Of a stretch of 64,000 nt of DNA, positions 22,970 through 34,594 are shown piece by piece. Under the pieces are notes generated by a model. It was given only the letters and a program-made list of their open reading frames with translations. It was not told where the DNA came from and did not search any database. How positions within the stretch are numbered: position 1 is the first letter of the stretch; every line of letters starts with the position of its first letter. The stretch lies in NCBI GenBank assembly GCA_022453515.1, contig JAJNNY010000047.1:62001-126000 (forward strand), given 5' to 3'. Source of the DNA: Astrocystis sublimbata (lineage: Eukaryota > Ascomycota > Sordariomycetes > Xylariales > Xylariaceae). The position numbers were made by a program, and so were the translations under genes.

Positions 22970-23577
22970 GATCGTGAATACATACAATAGTCTATACGTC
23001 ACGGAGGGCTTTTGGGAATTCGAAAATTTTGAATTGCGACTCACTATCAAGTTGTCAACATAGCATTCTTATCATCCTTGGGCTCCGTGATACTGATGGT
23101 GCCATGTCAGTGTCAGCTTACTACTGAAGCAACCCCCTAAAACCCCCTACTGAGAGGCCAAGAACTCACCAAGATATGGACAGCGACAACTGAACATGAG
23201 GTTGGATATATGCGCTGTCAATCATGAATTAAGCTGGCCACTATAGCAATTTTATTACAATCTCGTCTCGGTGCTCCTTCTTTTGTGAACATTTTTCATC
23301 TATGCATCTATGCATGCAGGTGTTCTAAAAGTCCTACTTACAGGCTAACTTAACCCTGTTCACTGCACTGTTCGGCTCTGATGCAGGGGTCCATGGACTT
23401 CACCACAGTAAGCGCTATCGCTTGGCTTTCTCACTGAACCACTAATAGTCCACTACTGCCAGTCATTGGCAACAAAGTTAGGGTTAACTGGGGGGTTCTG
23501 AAAATGGCCGTCTCAAAAGCTTTTGAAACTTTCTCATGCTCAATTGGAATTTGTATCTAAGATCAATCACTAACAGG
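22970..23577. other. intergenic interval
   Basis: A promoter for the FAD monooxygenase (-) and 3' flank of the Dal5-type permease. No gene or RNA seen. Confidence 0.5.
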
Positions 23578-25569
23578 CTAATAGATATATCTAAAGTTGA
23601 GATTCTCCCTATCTGTCATATCGGCGAAAGCGGTAGTGTCCAAGTCACGGCCTTCGAGTCCACCGGCCGTAGCGACCTGGATCCTATCCCTGCGACGATT
23701 CTCTCGTCTGAGCAGGTACCAGAGTGTCGTGATGATAAGCGCCTCGATGAGGTGCGCAACGATCATGGACCAGATCCCAAGTTCGTAGTAGGGCGCCTGT
23801 TCGGTCAGGTAGAAGAATGGTCCGATGATCTAGAATTTATCGTCAGCCTAATGATCCATACAGAGGCCATTCAGAATGCTAGGGTCCAATTCCCAGCAGG
23901 GTCCAAGCTGCGAAAAGCGTTCGCCGATTGACATACTGTTATCGCAACATTAGCACGGTCGCAACCTCTCACGGGGGATCATGTACGGGGGGGTCTTACC
24001 ATTACCAGTGCAATATCCAAGGAACAAAACAGCATTGGTGACAACCTTTTTAGTATGTCCCGATGTGTTCGCAGTCTGAAGGGAAAGTATCATGACGAAC
24101 GCAGCATTATATGGCCCTGTCAGATAGTAGGAGACCAATCGGCCAGCTCGGTTCGATGGATCAATGAAGCGAAGTCCGAAAGCGCCCGCGATGTTGGGAA
24201 GCAAGAACAGCAGAATGAAAATGCAGCGCCGATTGACATACCGATCATTAAGGTAGACGCATACCAAGATACTGATCGCTATCAGCACGCCATAGGGAAT
24301 TTGCAGGAGAGTCGTTCCCAGTTGGTCAAATCCAAACCCTTGAATGATCAAGGTACCGAAGTTTGAGATGCCGCCATTCGGGACGTTGCAGACAATACCG
24401 AGAGCGAAAAAGAGGTATACTTTGACGTCGGTGAACGCCTCGATGACTTGGTAGCCTTTGAGATGCTTATTTTCAATCCCGGTCTGGTTCTCTCTCAAGC
24501 GCTGCACTGCCATGCGTTTCTCGCCAATCGAAAGCCCCTTCGCTGTCACCGGAGAATCGGGGAGGAAGATGAACATGACAATGCCCCAGGCAGAGCAGAG
24601 CGCCCCTATGATCAGGAACTCGTACTTCCAAGATGGAAGCACGCCTCTGATGTTGCCGATACCTATCAAAAATTAGCTAGCGTCAGCTCTCGAGGTGCAG
24701 AAGAAGACAACTCACCATAACCGAGCAACCCGCCCAGAGCAATGCCAAATCCGTTTGCCGTATACCACAAACCCATGCGCACTGGCTGTTGCTTTCTAGT
24801 ATACCACATTGAGGTGATCAACATGAAGCTAGGGTCAGCACAGGCTTCTGCAGCCCCAGCTAGAAATCGAAGTGCCAGCAACTGTCCGAAATTCTTCCCT
24901 GCCGCTTGCAGCATAAGAAAGAAGCCTTGAATGTGCGTATTAGTAAGATCAGGCGGTACCAGGACAACGGACAACTTACCCCAGAGGAAAATGTTCACAC
25001 CCAGATACCTTCCTATCTGTTGTTAGCATTACAATCTCCTCTCACAGCAAAGGCACTCATACCAATCGGTAACCGTTGCATCAAGAAGTTTGTGGGAAAT
25101 GCCCAGAACAGGAAGCCAAAGTAGAACACAGAGCTGAGCCAATTATAATCGGCGCCCGTAAGGTTGAGATCTTCTCTAATCCCAAATATCGCTTGACGAT
25201 GTCAGCACTACTACACCGACGATTAGGAAGTGGCGTCTAAACGCACCCGCATACGACAAAGTCGTTTTGTCGATATAGAAGAACGCATAGCAAACAGCCA
25301 GGTACGGGAGAATCATGAGGTCGATCTTGACGGTCGAAAAGTCAGCAATTCCAGGTCATAGTGAGATAGTGTCTGCCTCTACCACTCACTTTTCGCACTA
25401 GCTTTCGCTCTTCGGCCGGGTCGATAGGTTCGTTGATTTGATCCGGTGAATCGAACAAGGCCATCGCAACATCAACATCTATCATAGCAACAGCTGTCGC
25501 CGGCGGCGGCGAGACGCTCGTACGCTCATCATGAGTTGTTGAGCCGGACTTGACGTCTCCGGACTCCAT
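23578..25569 (-). CDS. Dal5/allantoate-permease-type MFS transporter
   Basis: Anion:cation symporter family MFS protein (allantoate, nicotinate or similar organic anions). Minus-strand exons are 25569-25390, 25325-25247, 25191-25063, 25012-24980 (33 nt), 24925-24716, 24662-24006 and a last exon ending at 23578. Family marks: a polar N-terminus, IDLMILPYLAVCYAFFYIDKTTLSYA in helix 1, GADYNWLSSVFYFGFLFWA, RFLAGAAEACADPSFMLITSMWY, and FLPDSPVTAKGLS before the central loop. The last junction is a problem: exon 6 ends at LGYCTG(N) near 24006 and the expected continuation IIGPFFYLTEQAPYYELG starts after an acceptor near 23829, but no canonical pair keeps the frame. This may be an unrecognised small exon or a lesion. 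The gene closes the cluster-like region. Confidence 0.8.
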
Positions 25570-27121
25570 TATGCTGCCGAACTCGTGCTCTTCAGGCTAC
25601 GAAACCAGGAGTTAATATGAAGTCGTTCGTTGTGTTGAAATGTACGTAGAATTGTACCGTTGCACTCTCCATGTACGTTCAGCATCACCCTGTCATACCA
25701 CAAGTTGAGTTGCGAAGCCTTTAAGTCGGGGCTCTTCTTTCCCCGCGTGGTGACTGGTGGTCAAGTTCGGGCCAAATGTCGGTAGTACCACTGCAACCCC
25801 GGTCTTTACGCACCCTGACGCAACCGTGCAAATACTCAAGAAAACGGTCGGGTCAGATGCAGGTCACATGTGCAGCGCTGGCGGTCAGAATGTAGCCGCT
25901 CCTATAATCACATTTTACAAAGTGACGAGCTTAAGATTGAAGAAACGCTGAGAACATCGCGCTATCTAATTACGGTCAAGTACATACCTCTCTATCAAAG
26001 CTCATACTCAAGCAAGGTAGAATATTAGCTTTCTCCGCATCAGCTGCACGATGATCCCACTGCTCGAATGCGGGGAGTAATCGTCACTGCGAACTGGGGT
26101 AAGAGGATATCATCATCCCACATTTCCCCAGTTCGAAAGTATGGGGAGGGCTTAGCGCCGACAGCACGGCAGAGGCTATATATACAGATAACCGCAAGGA
26201 ACGTCGTTTGCTAAATTCTATTATATTTATTCTCACTGATTGATCGCGACTGGACCTGATGTTACGAAATCTAAATAAGTTCTACAGAGACACTCATCAT
26301 GTTCTTGCTTGCAAGTGCTGGCTTGATACCCTAGCTAGCTGGAAGACGTGCCCGCCGTATCGTTGACATTGTTGTCACACATAATCTGAGTCTCAACTGA
26401 ACTGCGAGAGAGAATTGCTTGACTTGCGTGATGTAGCGCTGCGTATGAGCTGGTCTATACTGCTTTCATACAAACGTCAAGTTCATAGCGTTGATTATAA
26501 GCAAGGGCGTATATAATGTGATAGACAGCTAGCCTCAAACTGTGAATTTAACATGTTCATACCTATCCAATGCAAGAACGTCGGCGCACTTGCATATCTT
26601 AACACAATAGCTACTATCATTAACTTGCGGGTTATAACTATATCTAAGGTTCCATCCGAGCTGGTCTTTGGCTATACTGATATCGCTTTGCCAACCTACT
26701 TAACATGAAACCTACGCGGTGGAGGTCCGACAAGGTCCAACTGGGCCAGTTTAACGGCCGTTATGCATACCAATTGGCTATCGCACTGCCGGAATGACGG
26801 GCCACTTTCCCACGCCCACTCGTCGGAGAATGACATTCCACTTATGAAAGCAGAATGCCTGCTTCAGCGACGCCGCGAATAGACCGGGCCGTTGTTGAAT
26901 AAATGAATTCTGCATCTTGGCCGACGGAGCAAGTCAGAGTTGGGAAAGTGGAGCGCCAGATTGGGCCGGGCCGCAAAAGCACAAGCAAAGAGAGCGTGAT
27001 GCACGATGCCCTAGGTTTATATAAGTCCTCATGGAGGCCGACTGTTTTGTCATTCAGTCTTGCCTCACACGGACTCAAGGTCACTGCATCGTATACGAAC
27101 GAATACAGTATCTAAGTCGCA
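25570..27121. other. intergenic interval, GH7 promoter side
   Basis: No gene seen in about 1.5 kb. The right end holds the promoter of the GH7 gene, with a TATA-like element described separately. The interval separates the cluster-like region from carbohydrate-active genes. Confidence 0.5.
27018..27025 (+). promoter_or_regulatory. TATA-like element of the GH7 gene
   Basis: The octamer tatataag lies 97 bp before the ATG at 27122, a normal distance for a fungal TATA box given a 5' leader of 50-70 nt. Strong inducible cellulase promoters commonly have one. Confidence 0.45.
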
Positions 27122-28444
27122 ATGGCCGGCAAGAACATCCTACTCGGCTTCGCCCTCCTGGGCCTGTCGGTGGCACAGAAGCCGATCGGCGGCCCCGACA
27201 ACCATCCTAAGATCACCACATACAGGTGCACCAAGGCAGATGGATGCAAGGAGGCAACAAACTATCTCGTCCTGGACTCCGACTCTCACGGAGTCCGTCA
27301 AGCCAACGGCGGCGGTGGCTGCGGCAGCTGGGGCAGCGGGCCCGACCCAACAGCCTGCCCGACCGAGGAAGACTGCGCCAAGAACTGCGTCATGGAGAGC
27401 ATCCAGGACTACAAGACGGTCGGCGTCACGACCAAAGACGACGAGCTGCTCATGGAGCAGATCGTGGGCTCCAGGGTGGTGTCGCCTCGCATCTACATGC
27501 TGAACGAGGCCAGGGACAAGTATGAGATGTTGAAGCTTACCGGGCAGGAGATCACGTTCGACATCGACGCCACGCACCTCCCATGTGGCATGAACAGCGC
27601 TCTCTACATGGGCGAGATGTTGGACGACGGTGGCCAGAGCGATCTCAATCCTGGCGGTGCCGCGTGGGGAACCGGCTACTGTGATGCGCAATGCTACGTC
27701 ACCCCATTCTTCAACGGTGTTGTAAGTGATTCACCCTAGCCTATCATCATGTCCCTTAATTATCAGCGGCTGACAGCTGTCGAACAGGGTAACATTGAGG
27801 GGAAGGGCATCTGCTGTAACGAGATGGACATCTGGGAGGCCAATGCTCGCTCGACCCAGATCGCCCCTCACCCTTGCAACCAGACTGGCCCGTATCTTTG
27901 CGCCGGCGCCGAGTGCGAGGCGCAGGGGGTGTGCGACAAGAACGGATGCGGTTGGAACACGAACCGACTTGAGCAGGCCGACTACTACGGAGAGGGATCG
28001 GACTTCGACGTCGACACGTCGAAGCCATTCACGGTCGTGACGCAATTCCCTGCCGACGACAGCGGAGTGCTTCTCGGAGTCCGTCGTCTCTATCTTCAGG
28101 GTGGCAAGGTCATTAAGGCCAAGACGATCGCGAAGGAAGGCGTACCAGCTGTCGATTACGCGACTGATGAGTACTGCGAGGCGACCGGCGCGAGTGCGTT
28201 CATGAGACTGGGCGCGAACCCAGGTTTTGGCGAGACATTGACCCGTGGTATGGTGTTGACATTCAGCCTGTGGTGGGATGAGGGCGGTTTCATGCAATGG
28301 CTTGACGGCGAGTCGCAGGGCGCTGGTCCTTGTAATGCGACCGAGGGCGACCCGAAGAACATCCAGAAGATCGAGCCACACCCTCAGGTTACCTTCAGTA
28401 ACATGAAGTGGGGTGAGATCGGCTCGACATTCTCCGAGGCTTAG
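27122..28444 (+). CDS. GH7 cellulase, endoglucanase-like, secreted
   Basis: Secreted beta-1,4-glucanase of glycoside hydrolase family 7, about 418 residues in two exons (27122-27721 and 27788-28444). A signal peptide is visible (GFALLGLSVAQ, cleavage near residue 19). The catalytic block EMDIWEAN holds the nucleophile Glu, the assisting Asp and the acid/base Glu. It is preceded by GTGYCDAQC and followed by APHPC. Many paired Cys residues fit the disulfide-rich fold. The loop between QCYVTPFFNGV and CCNEMD is short, unlike the long tunnel loops of cellobiohydrolases, so endoglucanase-type activity is inferred. No linker or carbohydrate-binding module follows the catalytic domain. A GH94 phosphorylase 6 kb downstream could use oxidised cellulose breakdown products. 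Confidence 0.92.
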
Positions 28445-30747
28445 ATAGGAATCGAGTGTATACTACCTAGACTGTCAAATCGTCAATACCAACGAATCAT
28501 TACAGATGAAGTCAAGTTTGAACACGTGGATGGGGAGGCTCTGGATTCTATTTGCCCGGACAGTGACCGCCATTTTACGGACCCCAAGACCATAGTCGGC
28601 AAAGCCGCGTCCAGCAATGCAGCGCCCGTCTCGAACGAACCTCTCGCACGATGAGGCTCTCGCGGCCAACAAGCGGTGACTATATTGAGCCCACGTAAGC
28701 ACCCACGAACAAGTAAGCCTTGGTAGGGTTTAGTTCGTCGTGGAATGCGACAGTAGGCATATAAATAGGGCTGTGGTGTTGCATTCAGGCAGATATCTGT
28801 CAGCTGACGTGCATACAACAAGAGAAAGCCCCGATTTGGGTGACGAAGCCAAGCGCACGGCCAACTTGCCAACAATGACAATGTATTACGTCCCTTTGGC
28901 CGTTGGACTCTGCTTATAATAAGAGCAGGTTGAGTTGGAAGCATTGAAATTCCAGTCGTCAGACCTCAGCAACTCACTTTTTCTGACGAGCTACCTCTCC
29001 CTAAGTAGCAATACGCATCCTCCGACAACAACTTGATCATATGTTAGACGCCACTTCTTGAGCTTCGCGGAAAGATGCATGTGGCGCAATTCACCATCAG
29101 TGGGAAGCACGAGATCGCCCGCGGTCGGCCCACCAGCACTCATTCCTGGCGCTAAAGCGGGTTCGAGACTAAAAAGTTCAAGTCAGTTGAGCAACCACCA
29201 CCACCAGCCTCGACCAGTCTCGGTGAAGAGAATGTACTCATGCGAAACTAGACCCTTCGAGCGCCGTGCTTTTGCCTCCAGTTCTCTTTTTGGGTCATAT
29301 GCCAGTTAGTGGATAGGCAACAGCATGGTGATTTGAATGTTAGTGGCGCGAAGATCCGGTCTAGACGCGACTATTCACGACCCCACCGAGCAATACCGCG
29401 AGAGAGGCCGTTCTTGGTCGGAAGCTCGGCTTGCTAATTGTCGAAGACGGCGAGGAGTTGTGTGGTTGTGTACCGGAGGGACAATCAATCGTGGCAGTCC
29501 GTCAAGGGTCCGACCCCCATCTCGGTGTGTGACAGCCTCGACAGGCATGTCGGACATGATCAAGATCCCGCCAATCTTGCATTGCAGCTCGGTGACCTAA
29601 TCGGTGCGGAGTTTGCCGCGTGTATCTATCTACTTAAGTACTTCCTATGTGGTACGGATCTACATGTTGCTCAAGAACAAGAATACAACGTCGCAGTCAT
29701 GTCTTAACTCTGCTCTTTCTACCTACACCGAAACTATCGAAAAAGGAGCTCACTCAGTGAATCCAGTGAATGCACCTACTTACGCTCACGCCTCATAGCC
29801 AAGAGGAAAAAAGCCTCCTAATATGGGTCAACAATGGGGCTCGAGGATTCACGGTAACCTACCTGAGGTTAGGTGCTGAGCCTAATTGCTGAGGTCAGTG
29901 CTCTCCGCGCGAATCAGAATCGCCAGTGAATCTTTTTAGGAAAGACATCTTTTGACTCTTTCTTCTAAGCCTCTAGGCTCGTTTGTGCCAGGCAGCTTTG
30001 TTCGGCATTACCAAAGGGTGAAAGAAGCACCCAGCGCTCTTTATTGGTTTCTTTTTCTTTGCGGAATTCCACGCTTTTGGCGCCACCCCGGCCGGGATTA
30101 GCCCTACAATGTCTGCATCAGTCCGAACGACGCGTCTAGGTCGCTGTACGTCGCACGAATCTTAACAGTCGAGAGCCAGATTCGAGAGACAATATGACCA
30201 GTGCTTTCTAGCTGGCTCCAGAGCTGATACCCATAAATATCCGAGTCCATGTGGCGGCCCATCAAGAGTCATATATTGGATGTTTGGGTTGCACTGGCGA
30301 CAGCCCGATCCTCCCTCCATGCGGGCTTCCTTCAAGGCAAGTTTGCACCTCCCTTCATTCACACGAGACACAAGACTCGGCCCAGCCAGTTGGCACCCTG
30401 TGGCCATGCTTCACTTCCAGCAAGCCATCAAGGCAGAAAATACATTGACTATATGGGGTGCATACAGCCACATGTAAGTACAGTACTCGAGAGGGCTGAG
30501 ACAAAACAGCGGGGTCATGAAAAACAAGTGCTCGGGTTACTATTACATGCTGCAAAAGGGCATTCACTACAAGTTGCCCATTGTAATCTCACCTCTTGGT
30601 GATCGTCTTTTGTCCGCAGTCCCAGCTAGCAAATTGGTAGTTCATTCACAACTGCCTTTGACCTAGTATATAGGCGATTTATTTTTCAATTTGTAGGCGA
30701 GACATTGTGGCATACTCGTATCAACTTCAACTCGAAACATCCTCATC
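28445..30747. other. intergenic interval
   Basis: About 2.3 kb with no recognisable gene. A TATA-like gtatatagg at 30666-30674 lies about 75 bp before the P450 start. Nothing else could be supported. Confidence 0.5.
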
Positions 30748-32413
30748 ATGGATGTAGCCATCAGTCCATACTGGATTATTCCAGCTGTACTGCTCTACTT
30801 CTACTTAACTGATACCTACGCGAACTGGAAGTCTTCTAAGAAGTACCCTATCGCGGGGGGTCTTTCCGTTTTAGTACCCCGAGTTGTCCAGAATTTCATC
30901 TTCACGATTAAAGCGTCGCAACTCTGCCGAAAGAGCTACCAAAAGGCAAGTTGGCCATCTTGGTAACTGTCCAGAAGTCACACTGACCGGTTTGACCTCC
31001 TAGTTCAAGCACCATGCTGTCCAGTTCATTCGCACTGACGGCAACGTCGTTGTCCTCCCGTATGAGGTGCTCGACGAGCTTTCGAGCCTTCCCGTCACAC
31101 ACGCCGGGCCGTCTGAGGGAACCGAGAACGAGCTGATGGGGAAATATACCAGCATCAGCCTGATTCTCGACAGCCGTCTTCATTTCTCTATTGTGCAGCG
31201 GCGGTTGACCCCCAAGATACCAGCACTGGCACCCATACTTGAGAAAGCTGCAACAGCCGCGTTTACCAAGTACTTCCCAAAGGCAGAGGACTGGACTGAG
31301 ATTACACCTTTCGACGTATTCGGGGAAGTAGCTGCCAGGGTGAATGCAACAGCATTGGTTGGGCCAGCGTTCTGCGACGACCCCAAGTGGCTTCATATCG
31401 GACTGAAGTACACCGAACACTGTTAGTGATCCTGCGAAGTTCTTTACCTGATTTCTGCTGACAATCAATCCTCTACAGTGATGGAAACCATGATCATGCT
31501 TCGCATGGTTCCGCGTCTGATCCAGCCCACCGTAGCTCTCTTCCTGCCCTCGTACTGGAAGGGCCGTCGCTGCGTCAAGCAAGCGCGAGAACTCCTATCG
31601 CCCAAGATCGAAGAGCTTCTCAAAGCCAACGACAGCGGCTCCTGGGATCCGATGAACAGCAAGGAAGACGCGGACACCAACGTCATGAGCTGGCTCGCGG
31701 GGAGCGTCAAGGGCAACGAGCGGACTCCGGCCTCAGTCGTCCATGTGCAGATCCTCCTCGCGTTTGCGTCAATCCACACAACGCTAACCCGCCTCACGAA
31801 TGCGCTGTACGATATCATGGCCGCAGACCCATCGCTGCTCGCCGAGCTGCGTGCTGAGATCGAGTCTGTCGCCGTGGATGCCAAGGGATGGCACGACATG
31901 CCCTATGACCGACTCTACAAGCTCGACAGCCTGCTCCGCGAGTCGCAGCGCACCTCGCCCACTATCCTGCTGGGCATGAAGCGGTATTTCAAGAAGCCGT
32001 ATACCTTCCGCAACGGCATTCACGTTCCTGAGGGCACCTACACGACCATGTTCGTGTCGGAAATCGAGCACGACCTCGAGTACGTGCCCAACCCGGACAA
32101 GTTCGACGCCTTCCGCGCGTACCGCGAGAAGCAGGCGCTAGGCTTCACCAACCCCGCGTCGAGGGACCTTGACTTCGCAGCCGCCACGCGGTCGAATCTC
32201 GGCTTCGGCTACGGCCGTTCGGCGTGCCCGGGGCGCTTCTTTGCTAGTCTGGAGATCAAGATGATCATGGTCAAGCTGCTCACCGAGTACGACTTTGCCT
32301 TCCGACCCGGTGAGGGAAGGCCCAAGATGTTCGCTTTGCTCGACTTTCTCATCGTGTCTCCGACAGTGAAGATACTGGCCAAGCGGAGAGAAGGCCATTC
32401 GGCTCCCTTTTGA
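30748..32413 (+). CDS. cytochrome P450 monooxygenase
   Basis: Microsomal class II P450 of about 516 residues. Exons are 30748-30945, 31004-31421 and 31479-32413 (1551 nt, in frame). An N-terminal anchor (YWIIPAVLLYFYL) is followed by a polar stretch. The I-helix oxygen-binding segment is LLAFASIHTTLTRL, where the usual A-G-x-(D/E)-T is replaced by ASIHTT, a variant common in fungal ent-kaurene-oxidase-like P450s. The K-helix ExxR is ESQR. The haem loop FGYGRSACPGRFFA has the ligand Cys. Intron 1 (30946-31003) has a GC donor (AAG|GCAAGT) instead of GT. The substrate is unknown; no core biosynthetic gene lies beside it. Confidence 0.9.
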
Positions 32414-34594
32414 GGTAATTATGCCACACTGGACAAATCGAGGCTGTCTATAGCATCGCTTTGTTGTCTTCCGCAGACCGTGTGAGATCTGTACTGTGTA
32501 GATCCGTGTTGAGGGGTCTTACTTGTCTGGCTTTCTTCTACTCGCTCACTCTTTCGTTGCTTTAAACACCCAATACCCAGCCGATTAGATTTCCTTGAAA
32601 CGGTTCGCCTTCTACTTTGTCATTTCTATGAAATAAAGCCGGGCTACCTGGGGTTGCTTCCGGAGTCCAGAACTATGTGCGACTGACCGGACATCTACTT
32701 GAATTTGTCCTTCGGTCAAGATTAAGGTTGATGGCTATGTCGCGAACACGCGATTGAGAGGTTTCGGTTCCGCCTGGCTCATTCTACTTGAGAGAACTAC
32801 GGAATGACTCCCTTTTCTTTATTCCAACCAGCAGCAGGTATGCTGGCTGCTTTTAAGGCGCGGGGGCTTGGTCAGTGCGCTTTGTGTATGTTTGTTTGGG
32901 AGGTTTTGTGTTTGTCGACTTCAGCGGTCGCGCATTCAAGGCAACGGTGATTGTACACTTTCGGTGTCACGACATCAATTGTAGTGTGTAACTAAAGGAC
33001 CTATTCCTCTTCGCATCAAGAAGATTGCGTACTGTCTGTCATGTAACTATTAGAACAACGTACCGTGAAAACCTCGAGACTTGATTTCGTTCGTTATCTA
33101 CCTAGGATCGTGAAAATTCTCAGAGACATATGTTCGTCATACCTACTTACTTACCGAGGCACTTATCGACAACTGCGTGCCCAGACGGACTCCACATCCT
33201 GTCCGCTCAACTCCCTGCTCCCACGGGCCGAAATTCCGAATAAGTGCCTCGCGCGAGGTGCTGATCTTCGCATACCAAGTCCAATGTAAACGACCTAGCT
33301 AGGCTGAAATGCGCACGTGTCGCAGCAGAGGGCACCGAGCCGTGCTGACGTGCGTCTGCATGTAATACCGTCAAGCACTGATGAATGGAGATAAACCGAT
33401 CATATGATAGCCAAGTGAGAGATAAAGTAGGCTTGGAGCTGAGGAAATTCATCGCTCGCACCCTTGCAGTTGACTAACGTCCTGCAGGGGTACTTTTACC
33501 ATATCCGAAGCCTCTCTAGCACCTGATGTTTGTTTGCCTGCAATAACATCATCCTGTAATTTCTGTTTCTGTCAATCGTCCAATGGGTCTCCAACTTGTG
33601 AATCTCCCCGATACTCCAATTGTCCCCGAGCTGCTGGAACAATGCATTGGTCAAACCCCAGGCAAACAAACATACCCCAACTCGCATAATTTGGGGGGTC
33701 TAGCTGCACGATCTCGCGAAATCTTGGAAAGGAGTCGCCTGTAGTCGCACGCCCCCCACACTCTCACCGATGATTGAACAACGAATCCAAGATGGGGGCG
33801 CACCGCACCATAACAGCGGTGAACCAAACAGCATTTTTACATATTCTCTCCAATTGATAAGTCAGTACCACAGCGGGGGCCAATAAGTAAACCAATCAAT
33901 GGGTTACCAATACCCCAACTGCGCATCGCAAATCTGGGGTTGGCCCTCGGCGATCCTCTTTATCCGCCGCATTCTTCCGTGCTCGGCAGCTGCAGAAAGT
34001 AAGCGCTTGCGGGTCCGGTGAAGGGAACGGCGCCGGGACGCTTCATCCGGGGGGGTCATGGGGAGCGGCAGGCGCAATGCCATGGATTGATTTAACTTGG
34101 AGTAAAATGCAGTATGGCACGCAAGCGCCAACAGGACTGACTCTTGCGTCCGGCGATCGGTGGAGAGAGAGAGGAACACGAACTCTTTGTCGTCTTACTC
34201 TTCTTGCTTTCCCTATTCTCTATTTTCTCTCTTACGCAAATTTCTCACTTACGTATCAAGTCGTCTTGTTACTTCGTTTATTTTTCCAATTGAGCAAGAG
34301 TTCTCTTCAAATTTCGTTTTATTCCTCAGGGTTTGAATCCCGGAACTCTCGACTTCAAACATGACTTGAAATCTACTCACGTTCTCCAATCGTCAAAACT
34401 CATGCCAAGCCGGGACTGGCAACCATTCTCTTTACCCACAACGACCCCGAACCGAACCGAGCCGGACGCAACAATTTTCCGGCGAGCTCTTCCTTCCTGA
34501 CTCCGTACGGAGCCGGCAAGCCTTCATCACCATCACCACCAACACCAACACCAACACCAAACCCAAAACCAAGCCACCATCCAGCCAGCGCAAA
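32414..34594. other. intergenic interval
   Basis: About 2.2 kb with no supported gene. Its right part is the promoter and leader of the GH94 gene, with pyrimidine-rich stretches and repeated accaacacc/caaaacc units just before the ATG. Confidence 0.5.

Noticed and set aside
34320..34345. T-arm-like gtttgaatcccgg suggesting a tRNA
   Set aside because: No pairing acceptor stem, D-arm or anticodon arm upstream at the needed spacing.
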